DNA from: Colocasia esculenta
Taxonomy: Eukaryota > Streptophyta > Magnoliopsida > Alismatales > Araceae
Assembly: GCA_014218235.1 (NCBI GenBank)
Contig: CM024766.1
Coordinates: forward strand, 24,463,346 to 24,527,345
Direction of reading: 5' to 3'
DNA length: 64,000 bases
Shown here piece by piece: positions 10,794 to 22,625 of the stretch (the first letter of the stretch is position 1; every line of letters starts with the position of its first letter). Both the position numbers and the translations under genes were made by a program. The notes under the pieces were generated by a model. The model saw nothing but the letters and a program-made list of their open reading frames with translations. It was not told the origin of the DNA and did no database searches.

Positions 10794-12466
10794 TAGAAGA
10801 TGAAGTCTTGGCACCTAAGCCCCCAGCTCCTTCCTCTTCTTATCACACACATGTTCCTCCATCTCCACCCTCAGCTTCTACAGCACCTCCTGCTCCCCAG
10901 ACCTTCAAAAAGCCTCAACCCAGACCCATTTCCTCTTCAACACCATTTCCTTCTCAATCTACCTTTTCTCCTGCCTCTCCCACTCATATTCCTCCACCTC
11001 CATCTATCTTTGAGGTTCTTCCAGCCTCATCAACAGCTGGAGCCTCCTCCTCTGGTCCCTCATCATCAGCTGGACCATCTCCTCACACCTCTTCTCCTCC
11101 ACCATCTCTTCTTCATCCTCATCCTCCTCCCTCCTTCATCACCATCATTCCAGAAGGAGCTCAAATTGATGGTCCCTATATGAGCCCCATCAAAGACGAA
11201 TTTGAGGACAATATTCTTGGCTCTGTTCTCAAAGTTGGCCAGCATACTCATGTCTCTGATCCCTCCTGTCCTCCCTCTAAGAAAAGAAAAACCTCTTCAT
11301 CTTTTAATCCGTTGTATCCTCCCTTGTGGTTTTCTCTCACAGAGGTCACTAAAAATAGGCCTCTCTACAGGGAATACCTCACAAAGGTTGTCTTTGCCAC
11401 CCTCTTCAATCTACATTTTCTAAACCTTTCTGACCATCTTCAAACCATCCTACCTTACACCTCTCTTACCAAGGTTGTCAAGGCCAAGATCTTCTCTTCT
11501 GCTCAATCCCTATCTGAAGAAGAATGGGCACGCTCAAATAAGGTCCTCTACAACAAGTTTCTCTCTGCCAGATCTGAAGTGTTTCCTCCCAGGGATCACT
11601 CTCTCTCCTTGTCAGATTGGTTTCTGCTTCACCATAACAACACCTGGGCTCCCTTCATCCATAAGGAGATCAAGATGATCAGGCAATTCAACATGTTTAA
11701 TGATTATAGGTATCTTCATCATTTACCTGAAGTCCAACTCAGTCAGTTCAGGCAAGCCATCCGAAATCTTGAACCTGAGCTTGGCACTGCAGTAATTCAA
11801 GTAGACTTTGCTACTCTTCAGCTGCCAGAGGCTACATATCTTCCTCCCCTTCACTCTTTGCTCATGGATACACCAGTGGGCTCAGTTATTTTTTATCGTT
11901 TTACGCAAGTGATGGGTAGAATCAAAGTTCAGAAGGGCAGTGTGGTAGCTTTCCCCAGATTTATCTTTAGGGAGTACCACCTAGGCCACATCCATGCTGA
12001 GATTCTAGCCCCTGCCTTGTCATAATGTGAAAGACTGACACCTGCAGGGTGGGCCAAGTTCTATCCCCTATCTGCTCAGCAATTGTCGGATACAAATGTA
12101 ACCTTAGCCAGGGAAGGCCGCCCTCCAATCTCAGCTGCCACCTTTTTGGATATGAATTCCCTCCACCTTGTCAATGATCCTCTTCAAATTTGGGTGGAAA
12201 GATACAAAGTCTATGTCGCCATGCGCCAGGAATTGAAGCATAGGCAGATCTTCTATCATGTTTCCCTTAATCAGTTTCTTGCGTGTGCTAGCTTTGGAAA
12301 AGTCTCCTTCTACAAGAACTCCTTGGACAGAGATTCGTACATTGACTTCCTTGAAGCTCAGTTGGTCCTTCACCTCAAAAGAATGGCTCCCTCTATGGGA
12401 CCAAATTATTCTGTTGGCCCTGGACCCTTCAAGACTTACTTTGAAAGGCAGGAAGAGCAGGCCTAG
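10794..12466 (+). pseudogene. Extra ORF of copia 1, 3' part
   Basis: Continuation of the frame that starts at 7505, in register across the solo LTR once one AGTGG copy is counted. It begins with a Pro/Ser-rich region (PPSPPSAS, PPPPSIFEV) of about 150 residues. A more ordered C-terminal part follows (PLWFSLTEVTKNRPLYREYL, DWFLLHHNNTW, PVGSVIFYRF). One in-frame TAA at 12023-12025 (S-stop-CERL) interrupts it, after which the same frame runs to 12466 (PLQIWVERYKVYVAMRQELK). The stop is compatible with CAA to TAA. I recognise no enzyme motif. The whole ORF lies between pol and the polypurine tracts, where other Sireviruses have an 'env-like' frame; this one shows no envelope features. Confidence 0.8.
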
Positions 12467-12609
12467 GAGATTATTTCTCATTTTGCATCTCTTCTATCTC
12501 CTGCTTATTACTTACCTGTACCTCCTCAGAATGAATAAACTACTTTTGCTTGTCTCTGCTTATCTTTTCTCTTCATTCTTTGTCTTTGATTATCTTTTTG
12601 CTTAATGAC

Positions 12610-12627
12610 AAAAAGGGGGAGAAAAAT
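12610..12627 (+). other. Upstream polypurine tract
   Basis: AAAAAGGGGGAGAAAAA motif about 120 bp before the 3' LTR, preceded by AATGAC. Extra polypurine tracts upstream of the functional one are a described feature of Sireviruses. Confidence 0.6.
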
Positions 12628-12731
12628 ACTTAGCATTGTCTGAAATACATTCTGCAAATATTCAGAGATTCTTTATTCGTGTTTATTGTTAAGTTTTCTT
12701 TTAATCATGCTTATTAAGTTTTGTCATCACC

Positions 12732-12744
12732 AAAAAGGGGAGAT
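12732..12744 (+). other. Polypurine tract of copia 1
   Basis: AAAAAGGGGAGAT immediately precedes the 3' LTR start (TGATGC at 12745), the position where plus-strand DNA synthesis is primed. Confidence 0.85.
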
Positions 12745-14800
12745 TGATGCTCAGTCTGTCTCCATGTAATTTTAATTAATTACATATTTATTTTGGCGAT
12801 TAACAAAACCAAACTAAACCCTATCAAAAACTTCTAACACATTCTTCATAAGTCTTAAGTACAGGAAAAATACCAAGGTCAAACAAGCCAATATTGGTAA
12901 GCATTACCTCTCTGAAGCTTCAATCATTTCAATACTATATATTTCTCTAAGTCCACATCGACTTCTGTTGAAAGTCACAACGATTTCTTTATGAGTGTAT
13001 CGATTTCAATAGAGGTATAACGATTTCTTTATAAGACTAAAGTATCATGGTGTTTCAATCAAGTCGTTCTCGTAACGATTCCTTAAGTTATCGCATCGAT
13101 TTCTTTAGAACTCGTAACGACTTGCCCGTCGTAACGATTCCTTAAGTTATCGCATCAATTTCTTTAGAACTCGTAATGACTTGCCCGTCGTAATGATTCC
13201 TTAAGTTATCGCATCGATTTCTTTAGAACTCGTAACGACTTGCCCGTCGTAACGATTCCTTAAGTTATCGCATAGATTTCTTTAGAACTCGTAACGACTT
13301 GCCCGTCGTAACGATTCCTTAAGTTATCGCATCGATTTCTTTAGAACTCGCAACGACTTGCTTTCTATAACGATTTGTTAAGTGTTTCACATCGATTTCT
13401 TTAGTGAACACAACGACTTGCTTTCTATAACAATTTGTTAAGTGTTTCACATCGATTTCTTCGGTGAACACGACTTGCTTTCTATAACGATTTGTTAAGT
13501 GTTTCACATCGATTTCTTTGGTGAACACAACGACTTACTTTCTATAACGATTTATTAAGTGTTCATATTAAATCCTTCAGTAAATGTAACGATTTGCTAT
13601 GACTCATAATGACTTGGTCAAACTGACTTGATCATAACGATTTCATAAGTCATATAGACAACAACTTTATGGGTTATATCGACTTGACTTTTATCTTAAA
13701 GCGTTGAATAGTCAAAGTCTTCTCTTATCTGTCTGACTGCTGTGCATTTAATGAAGACAGAATGTATCTGCATGCACACAGATGATATCTGTTCACTATC
13801 GTGCATATTCTGTCAACATCTTTTAGAACAAGCTACTTGGCATTGCTATTTTGGTGAATATTCATATCAACGTTTACTGACACCAAGAGACAGCCTAGAT
13901 GTCTACTGTTCTAGCATTTAATATGTGCAGAGTCCTAAAGACATTCTGTCATACAATGTTGGACCATATAGACACCAGAAGACCTTATCTCTTTGCGTGC
14001 TCAAATGGATAAAAGATTTTTGAAGCATCCAACTTGACAAGCAGTCTAACGTTTACTTGGACAAGAGACAACGGATACTCCAACGACAATATTTCAAATT
14101 GGAGATATAAAATACAAGACACAAGAGAAGAATGATATACAAGTGTGCGAAGAACAAGCATCTCACAGACAAGCATTCAAATTCTTCTGTGAGAAGTCTA
14201 GAGCCAAGAATCTCATTCCTCATCATCTTTAGCTCTTCGCTCTCTGTGCTGTAATAGAATTTCTAAGAGAACCCGTGTAGTTCTGAGAGTGTGCCTTGTT
14301 TAGATCTTTTGCTCTCAGTGCTTGTTGCTTCAGATCTTGGCTTGTAAAAGCTTGATCTAGGGGCTTGAATTCATTCTATTTTCTTTGTGGTGTTTCCCTT
14401 CGTGTGTGAAGGAAGACCTGGTGGGATCCAGGGTGTTGTTTCCCTTCGGTTGTGAAGGAAGACCTGGTGAGGTATCCAGGGTGTAGTTTTTTCCCTTCTG
14501 GTGTGAAGGAAGACAAGCTGTGCTGGGTGTTGTAGTGTCCATAGGGGGACTGTACCCTAGTTAGTGAAAACCTGAGTTGTTGCTCAGGGACTGGACGTAG
14601 GACTCCTAAGGAAAGGAGGTCCGAACTAGGATAATTCCTTGCGTTGTGTGATTGATTCTTTGTGGGTTTGTTGTTCATATTAACTGTCACTAACCAGCAT
14701 CGAAGTTTGTTTTTGTGTATATTTTTACGTACAGGTGTCACCTAGATAGATTTTTTAAAGACTTATTCACCCCCCCTCTGGGCTTGTCAACTGGGCAACA
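12745..14800 (+). repeat. Copia 1 3' LTR
   Basis: 2056-bp LTR matching 211-2197 end to end, followed by the target duplication CATAA. It is 69 bp longer than the 5' LTR, mainly because of different numbers of 60-bp repeats. A TATA-like site is retained near 14106. Confidence 0.95.
13073..13570 (+). repeat. 60-bp tandem repeats in 3' LTR
   Basis: Same two unit types as in the 5' LTR but with about five type A units (from 13073) and three type B units (from about 13372, one carrying a 6-bp deletion), then the degenerate unit. Individual A units differ at a few positions (CAATTT, CATAGA variants). Confidence 0.9.
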
Positions 14801-14805
14801 CATAA

Positions 14806-16100
14806 TTCATGGAAACATCTCTGAGTGTAAAGTTACTTTTACAAACTCAAGAAGAAAGAAAGGATCTAGTCCAAACAGACCCAAAAGTAAAAAATTATTA
14901 ATCAGAATTCTAAAGTCTTAACCATTCCAATTTGGTCACTTGCAGACACCAAGTCCAAACAGACTCAAATGCATCCATAGGTCCCTAAATTACTAGTGCA
15001 TCGAAACAATATTTCCCTTAGCCTAGATTTAAGGATATTTCCTAACATTCGTTCCTCATCCAGTCTCTATTCCCTGATGTGACAGAACTTCTACAGCCTT
15101 TAACATCAAGATGCACATGAACAGATTTAGTGGACTGTTGACCCCCTATTACATAATGAACTTTGATAATCGATAAGGAATAATTTGGTGCTTTACAATG
15201 TCATCCAAGGGACCAAGTCAAATTCTTCAGTTACCTTTTGCCATCCGGATTCTTTGGAATCATATACATGTAGGTAAACAAAGGCATCTTGAAGACTGGA
15301 TGGACAAAAGAAAGAAAAGATACAACCTTGTTTTTTTGAAAGTGGATAAACATCTGATCTTGGTATGATGAGTGCATTAGTTTAATGGTGAGTGCAACTA
15401 TCTTTTTTAAGATCCATTAATCTTGCATTACATTGTTGAACAAAGTTTGATAGTTGTTATTGCCATGAAATTTATTAGAAAATTTGGCATGGTGCATTTG
15501 AAATGGACCCACTTTATACGCCATTCAACTTTAAATGTGTCGCCATGAATTGTCATAAGAACTAGTTGTTCTTGTAGTCACCATTCAGCAGCGTTAGTTT
15601 AATGTGCAGGAAGTCACAATCCTCTCCCCTACCCAACTCCCTTGGAGCCATGGGATAGGCTATAGGATAGACATTAGTTTAATGTGTAGAAAGTCACAAT
15701 CCTCTCCCCTCCCCAACTCCCTTAGAACCAATTGAGATATACATCCCAATTTAGGGAAATATTTACTACAAACTTTTCCTTCTAGTCATTAGTACAATTT
15801 ACGTTTAATTATTTACTTTTATTTTAATAATTAGTATTGCACACCTTATTTTAATGTAATTGTTTAATATTGCACTTGTTCACATGTATGATTTTTTTTT
15901 CTTTCATGTTTATGTGGTTTTTAAATTTGATCTATACATGCATAACAATTTAACACTGCACACACTTCACGAGAGCGTGTTAAGCCCGTGTCAATGAACC
16001 TCTCATTCAAGACTTTGGGATTGATGTGCACGAGTCTTATTTTCAAAGATGAGAACGTGTATATCTAACTCAAAGTCTTGAATTATCCTGTTTTGGACAG
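14806..16100. other. Non-coding region right of copia 1
   Basis: About 1.3 kb without a supported gene. It contains an imperfect duplication of a 57-bp segment (15595-15651 and 15675-15731, core AAGTCACAATCCTCTCCCCT). It lies between the copia insertion and the CACTA 1 palindrome and is probably the 5' non-coding part of CACTA 1, but no CACTA-type terminus is visible here. Confidence 0.4.
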
Positions 16101-16374
16101 TCTGTGAATGTTTGATCGCAGTTAGGTGGTCATTTACTATGTGTTTGTATTATTTGTTGAAAATTTCGGGTGCGTCTACTCACTCCTCTCTGATATACTT
16201 TTATTGATTTAAAATATTTTCTTAACCACTTATATGTAAGTGTTTAAGAAAATATCTTAATCAATAAATATTTTTGGTATATCGGAGAGGTGTGGGGAGA
16301 TGCTGCCGAAATTTTCAGCAAATTATACAAACACATAGTAAATGGTCATCTGACTGCGATCAAATATTCACAGA
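16101..16374. repeat. 274-bp near-perfect palindrome upstream of transposase
   Basis: The left arm starting CTGTGAATGTTTGATCGCAG is mirrored by the right arm ending at 16374. Pairing continues with few mismatches to a centre at about 16237 (CACTTATATGTAAGTG), so the loop is only about 4 nt. The arms include TTCGGCAGCATCTCCCC-like sequence, which I recall as common in the 5' leaders of plant CACTA elements. It ends about 120 bp before the transposase ATG. Confidence 0.85.
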
Positions 16375-16496
16375 TGGGTAAAAAGTGATAATCTAAATAA
16401 TATATCCTTCCTATTCATTTCGGTTGCGTCGAAGGATGTGTGAGTTTGAATTTTAAAGTTATTTGTCTGTTAATATTGGTTGGGCACAGGAAAGAA

Positions 16497-19400
16497 ATGG
16501 CTTCAGACCGTTCATGGATGTATCGTAGAATAGTTGATCATGCGGTGTCCGTGGAGTTTAGGGTCGGAGTTGAGAACTTTATTCAGTTTGCATTGGGGAA
16601 TCCAAATGCAGCAGTAGATAATGAAGGTGGCATCCGATGTCCTTGTATGATTTGTAAAAATTTGAAGTGGAATTCACCGTGGGAGGTTCAACACCATTTA
16701 CACAGAAAAGGGTTTGTTGAATGTTATATGAATTGGACATGTCATGGTGAGGAGTTCTGGTCGCACGAGCCTAGTAATGTGGAAGGCACAAGTACGTACG
16801 TGGATATGGTTGTAGATGCTGCTGGTCCGACATTCAGTGTACATGAGGATCCTGTATACGCTGAAGACGTGCCGAACAAGGGAGCCGAAAGATTCTATCA
16901 GTTACTTAAGGATGCTGATGAGCCATTGTGGGATGGTTGTCAAAAACACACTCGGTTGTCAGCGGTGTCACAGTTGTTGAACTTGAAATCTGAATTTCAT
17001 ATAAGTGAGAATTGCTTTGATCGTCTCCTCCTCATCATCAAGAGCATGTTATCTCCAGATGAGAAGCTGCCTCCAAATTTTTATCGTGCCAAGAAGATGG
17101 TCAATGATTTAGGACTTGGATATGTGAAAATAGATGCATGTCCTAATCATTGTATGTTGTATGACAAAGAGAATGCAGATATGGTATCATGTTCAGTTTG
17201 CCATCATGATAGGTTTAAACCTAAAAGAGGGGTCAATTCTAGGGGAAAGGATATACCTTATGCGTCATTGCGATATTTCCCCCTTACACCTAGGCTGCAA
17301 CGGATGTATATGTCTTCAAAGATAGCTGGACATATGAGGTGGCACGCAGAAAGAGTACGTCGGGATGGGGATATTATGACTCATCCTGCAGATGGCAAAG
17401 CTTGGATTCATTTCAACCATGTTTATCCTATCTTCTCAAGGGAGTCGCGTAATGTGAGGCTTGGTTTATGCACTGACAGATTCAATCCATTTGGAGGTTC
17501 AGTGGCTTCCTACTCCATCTGGCCAATGTTCGTGACACCATACAACCTTCCTCCGAGCATGTGCATGAAGCGAGAGAATTTGTTCCTGTCCTTATTGATT
17601 CCTGGTCCGAAAAGTCCTACAAAAAATATAGACATCTATCAAAGACCTTTGGTTGATGAATTGAAATTATTATGGGCTGAGGGGGTCAATACTTATGATG
17701 CATCTAGAAAGCAAAATTTCACCATGAGGGCAGCATTGATGTGGACTATAAGTGATTTTCCTGCATATGGAATGCTATCTGGTTGGAGCACGCATGGGAG
17801 GCTAGCATGTCTGTACTGTATGGATAATACCAAATCGTTTGTACTTAAACATGGTGGGAAGTCCTGCTGGTTTGATTGCCATCGACAGTTTTTAGCAGCT
17901 GATCACCCTTTCAGAAGACAAAAAGATGCATTCCTAAAGAACAGAAAGGAAGGAGATGAAGTTATATTCGAGAGGTTGTTAGGTCATCATATGGCAGTAC
18001 GTGTTGAAAATTTGCCTGATATCACACAACAGATGGGCAGTACCCGACACCTTTCAGGTTTTGGGAAGGAGCACAACTGGGTGAAGAGAAGCATTTTCTG
18101 GGAGCTACCTTATTGGTCGACTCTTCTTGTGCGGCACAATCTAGACGTGATGCATATCGAGAAAAATGTCTTTGATAATGTATTCAACACTGTTATGGAT
18201 ATCAAAGGTAAAACAAAGAACAATGTGAATGCACGCTTGGACTTGTCCATGCTCTGTAAACGTCCAGAGTTAGAACTTGTTGAAGTAAATGGGAAATCAA
18301 TTAAACCAAAAGCAGTTTATGTGCTTGGAGGAGGACAAGTAAAGGAAGTGTGTAAGTGGCTGAAACAGTTGAGATTTCCTGACGGTTATGTGTCTAATAT
18401 TGCTCGTTCTGTCAACGTCAGTGAGGGAAAGATATATGGAATGAAGAGTCACGACTGCCATGTGTTCATGCAAAGGTTGCTACCTATTGCATTTCGTGAC
18501 ATGTTGCCGAAGCCTCTATGGGGAGCGTTTTCAGATCTGAGTCGATTTTTCACAATTCTGTGTGCATCAGAACTCAGGCTTCAGGATGTGCAAACTATCG
18601 AACAGAATGTGGTCACCATCATATGCAAGTTGGAGAAGATATTTCCGCCTGCATTCTTCGATTCAATGGAGCATTTACTCGTACAACTACCATATGAAGC
18701 AAAAGTCAGAGGGCCAGTACAATATAGATGGATGTATCCATTTGAGAGGTATATGCAAATATTGTCTTGTACATTGTTGATGTAGGTGTATGCATGACCT
18801 CAAAATGAAAGTCCAAAATAAAGCTAAAGTGGAGGGTTCTATTGCTGAGGCATACATTATGGAGGAAATCTCAAACTTTTGTTCAATGTACTTTGAAGCA
18901 GACATTCAAACTCGTCGTACTCAACCTCCACGTAATGATGATGGGGGGAATCTGTGTGTTTAAATCGACTCTCAATATTTAATCATCCTGGATGTGCCTT
19001 CCGACGTTCTTCAACTCGAATCCTAGATGACAGAGAGTTATGCGCCGCAGAGATATATATTCTTTTAAATTGTGCTGAGCTAGAATGTTATGTTGAGTAA
19101 GTGCTAAACTCACAATTTATTGTGTATGTAACTTCTTTGCCTTTATTCTAGCTATTGAAGGTGGTCTTCTATTCATATTGCAGACAATTTGATTCAGAAA
19201 TAATTCAAAGAAATCCACATCTCATTGATTTTGAGGTTGAAAAAGAACGAGAGAAGTCATTGGCCTTATGGCTAAGAAAACGCGTAAGTGTACACAGTCA
19301 AAGAGTATTCAAGAAAAGTTATGTTCACTTTTTAACTAGTCTTCTCTATACGCAGGTTGAACAAGGTTTAATTACTGATGAAAGAGTTCGTCAGATAGCC

Positions 19401-20150
19401 TATGGCCCATCGAAAATTGCACAGAATTATCCTGGATTTATTGTCAATGGGTATAGATTTCATACAAAAGACTATGGGCAGAGTAAATCTACCATGAACA
19501 GTGGCGTATGTGTTAAAGGAAGTACATACAATGAAAGTGAGTATGACTACTATGGTATTGTAGAGGAGATCCTACAGTTGCAATATCTAGGACAAGACAA
19601 TCATATATTCTTGTTCAAGTGTCATTGGTTTGATCCGAATTCCATTCGAAATGACACAACGCATGGGATTGTCGAGCTTAAGCATAAGTCAAAATTGAAT
19701 ACTTATGAGCCATTCATCTTAGCCACACAAGCCCAGCAGGTGTATTATACAAGCTATCCATCATCTACAAACAAAGAACGAAATGATTGGTGGGTAGTTT
19801 GCAGAGTTAAGTTAAGTCTATTCTCTGATTATGAATTGGACATGACTGATCAGACACCTGAAGAGGTCAACGCAGAATTCTTTCAAGAAGACTTTGTTGA
19901 AAATGTAGAGTTGACAACTCATATTGGAGAAGACGAATCTGAAGCACCAATTTCCTTGTCTCAAGGAAATGAGGTCGAAGAAGTCGATCCACGTGAGATG
20001 AAAGGCAGTAGTGAAAGGCGAACAGATATTGAATGTGAAAGTTCTGATGAGGAGGAGGAATATACCAGTGATGAATGTGAAGATGATGATGAAGATGGGG
20101 TTGAATTAGACATATCGTCATCATCTGAGGAGGAAATGGATACCAATTAA
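16497..20150 (+). pseudogene. CACTA 1 transposase (TNP2 / DUF4218 / DUF4216)
   Basis: TNPD-like transposase that would cut CACTA ends. ATG 16497 follows CAG-GAAAGAA, so a 5'-UTR intron is possible. Domains in order: transposase-associated N-terminus (DRSWMYRR, CPCMICKN), TNP2 (CPNHCMLY, LGLCTDRFNPFG, GMLSGWSTHGRLACLYC), DUF4218 (HDCHVFMQRLLPIAFRDMLP, YRWMYPFER), then DUF4216 (FHTKDYG, FKCHWFDP) and an acidic Ser/Asp/Glu tail. Exons by splice signals and comparison with the copy at 62649-64000: 16497-18748, 18786-19096, 19184-19283 and 19356-20150. The 100-nt exon has identical length in both copies. The frame breaks near 18955-18965 and the 37-nt gap at 18749-18785 is unusually short for a plant intron, so this copy is probably defective. 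Confidence 0.85.
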
Positions 20151-20405
20151 AAAAGGGTAGAATTTTTTCACATTTGTTGAGTATATTTAAAGTAGCTCAC
20201 TTTCAATATAAGCAATTGACTAATGAACATTAGTATTTTATGTTCCCTATGAAGATATGGTGCGTGGAGCACGATCGAGTGCTAGTTCTGGGAGGGGCCT
20301 CCGTGGGAGGATTTTGTTCCAGGCATCAGGTATGTATATTTTTCTAGTGTAGTTTTCTTTGTGTATTATTTATGTGTAGTATTAATGCCATTAAAATTGT
20401 TACAG

Positions 20406-20841
20406 CTTCTGGTTCTCCGTCTGTCCCTCCTTCGGGTGAGTTTACACCTCCTCAACCTAGAGGACCAGGTATATATATTTCAATTTCCAAGTATTTTTGT
20501 AGTCATTATTTATACATATTATTAATGTTATTAGAATTGTTACAGTTGCTGGTCCTTCCTCTGTGTCTCCTACCATAGTAGCAGGTATGTATATTTGAAG
20601 ATGTACTTTTATTGTGCATTGATGTTTCTGCTATAAAATTCTTACAGGTTCGGGTGAGTTTACACTTCCTCATTACTTATGCCTTCTATTCTTGTTACAG
20701 CTGTTGGTGCAGCCTATGTGTCTCCTCCTCTAGTAGCAGGTATGCATATTTAAAGTTATACTTTCATTATGCATTGATTCTGATGCCATTAAAATGTTAC
20801 AGGCTCGGGTCAGCCTACACATTCTCCTGATGCAGTAGTAG
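20406..20841 (+). repeat. Tandem mini-exon cassettes, CACTA 1
   Basis: Repeated intron-exon-intron units. Three exons (20546-20584, 20701-20739, 20803-20841) are each exactly 39 nt, phase 1, preceded by TTACAG and followed by GTATG. A related 63-nt exon sits at 20406-20468 and a decayed one at about 20648. Each encodes a short Pro/Ser/Gly-rich linker (AGPSSVSPTIVA, VGAAYVSPPLVA). Symmetric phase means copies can be gained or lost without shifting the frame. Confidence 0.8.
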
Positions 20842-22625
20842 GTATGTATATTTAAATTTTAGGGTATTTGTATAGTCATTATTAGTATTTTTGTACATTA
20901 CTTATGTTGTTCAGCATTTTTGTTCAGGTTCGGTGCCAGAGGATGCTGTTAGTGTCCAGGAGGGGGCAGGCAGTTTTTACGAGAGCACTCTGCGGGAGGT
21001 GTGGATCAATGGGTACGTAATAAAACATTTATGTATCTTTTATGAATGATGTGAATTTAGTTCATAAATTCATAGTAACAAGTTACATAATTTCAGTGAT
21101 AAATTAGAGCCCGCTCAAGCGTCTCAATTTATCACAAGAACAATACAAGCACACTATCCTGGACCTATTCATAGATTCAATGATTTCCCGATGGAGGTCC
21201 AGGAGTTGTTGTATCAGATGTTCATGGTATGTAATTTCTTATTATAATTTATTTCTTATCTTATTCCTACATTCAGTTAACTAACTCTTATCTATATAGA
21301 GCAATCATCGATTCACGCGTCGTTCGGACGAGGTGCGGTCTCGATCAGTATGGACGATGACCGCTAGATCAAATTTTAAGCATTTGCTGTATAATGCGAG
21401 GAAAAATGCAGAGAAAGTTTCTCAGAGTGCAGACCCGACTCTTTGGAGGGAGCGGGCACCGAGTTGGATGAGGAGAGACTACTGGGAAACTCTGTGCAAC
21501 ATATGGGCTGCAGAGAGTTGGCAACAAACATCCACAATAATGAAAGTGAATCGGGCTGCCAATCCAGAGGCCAACATGCATACTAGTGGGTCCGTCTCCT
21601 TTGCGACCCATTAGTCCAGATTGGTAAGTAATTTGTTCGTTTCTGATATCTTTTATTTATATAGGTACTCATTTATGTTATGTCATGTTTTTTCTGTCAA
21701 ATAGGAAAAGGAGCTAAAAAGGCTTCCGACATTTCAGGAGGTGTTTGATAGAACACATAAGAAAAAAGGAACGGATCAATACATTAGCGACAGAGCCCGA
21801 GAGGTTGCGGTAAGTATTTACAAGATATTCACTATTTAATTTTTTGCATTACAGATGAATATTATATTGTCATTTTTTCTTTTTTCTTTTTTTTGCAGGA
21901 GTCATATAGCCAACAAATGACAGAGAAGTACGCCGGGGAGGACGAGCAGCCGCAGTTAGATCCTGAGGTATGGGTTGCGGCATCTGGTGCCCCAAAGAAA
22001 GGCCATGTGTATGGTTTTGGGCACAGTATCAACATAAGCAGGGTGTTATCTGGCACCTCCAGTTCAGCCTCACAGACTAATGCATTCAACACGAGAGTTG
22101 GTACTCCAGATACTTCTCCCAGTGACATGATGGGCTTCATTACAAATACGATATCTGATCTGGAGTCTCGTCTGGCCCAGACGATGGAGACTCGTCTGGT
22201 CCAGATGCAGACGCAGGTGGCCGACGCACTCCAGGCCCAGCTCCCCCAGACCCTCTCCCAGGTCATCTCCCAGGCCCTCTCCCAGGTCAGCATTCCTCCT
22301 CAGGCAGCACCATTGACATCAGCACACGCCCCTCACGTGAGTAAATTTAATTTATTTTACTTTTTTCATTTTAACAGTTAAGTTAGTTTAAGTTTAATTT
22401 GGTTTCATCGACGCACAATTTCATCTTAAGCAAGTTAGGTTAGTTAAAAAGGGAGAACTTAGTTAGGTTTGGGGGTCTAAAATTCGAAATACTAATATTG
22501 ATACATGAATACATTATAAATCACTTTTTAGAAGAAGGAGTAACTTAATAATTATTTCAAGAAAATATGGAATTTAGTATATCATAGTTCATGTAAAAGT
22601 TTAGAAATGAAGAACTTAGCTAGGT

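Larger units (their letters stand above)
211..14800 (+). mobile_element. Sirevirus-type Ty1/copia retrotransposon, complete but degenerate
   Basis: Two near-identical direct repeats (211-2197 and 12745-14800) begin TGATGCTCAG and end GGGCAACA. They are flanked by the 5-bp duplication CATAA (206-210 and 14801-14805), so both ends are secure. Inside, in order, are a primer binding site, gag, a copia-order pol (protease, integrase, reverse transcriptase, RNase H), a long extra ORF and polypurine tracts. The large gag with coiled coil and two zinc knuckles, the extra region between pol and 3' LTR, and the duplicated polypurine tract are known traits of the Sirevirus (SIRE1-like) genus. Gag and pol are frameshifted and the extra ORF holds another element, so this copy is non-autonomous now. 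Confidence 0.95.

Noticed and set aside
7505..12466. Retroviral-type envelope gene for the ORF after pol
   Set aside because: No signal peptide, transmembrane helix or cleavage site is visible. The N-terminal part matches the plant transposon-protein pattern instead.
14801..16100. A left CACTA terminus for element 1
   Set aside because: Searched for CACTA-Y-AAGAAAAAGCG and GACCGA repeats; none found here or in 1-210, so the end is left undefined.
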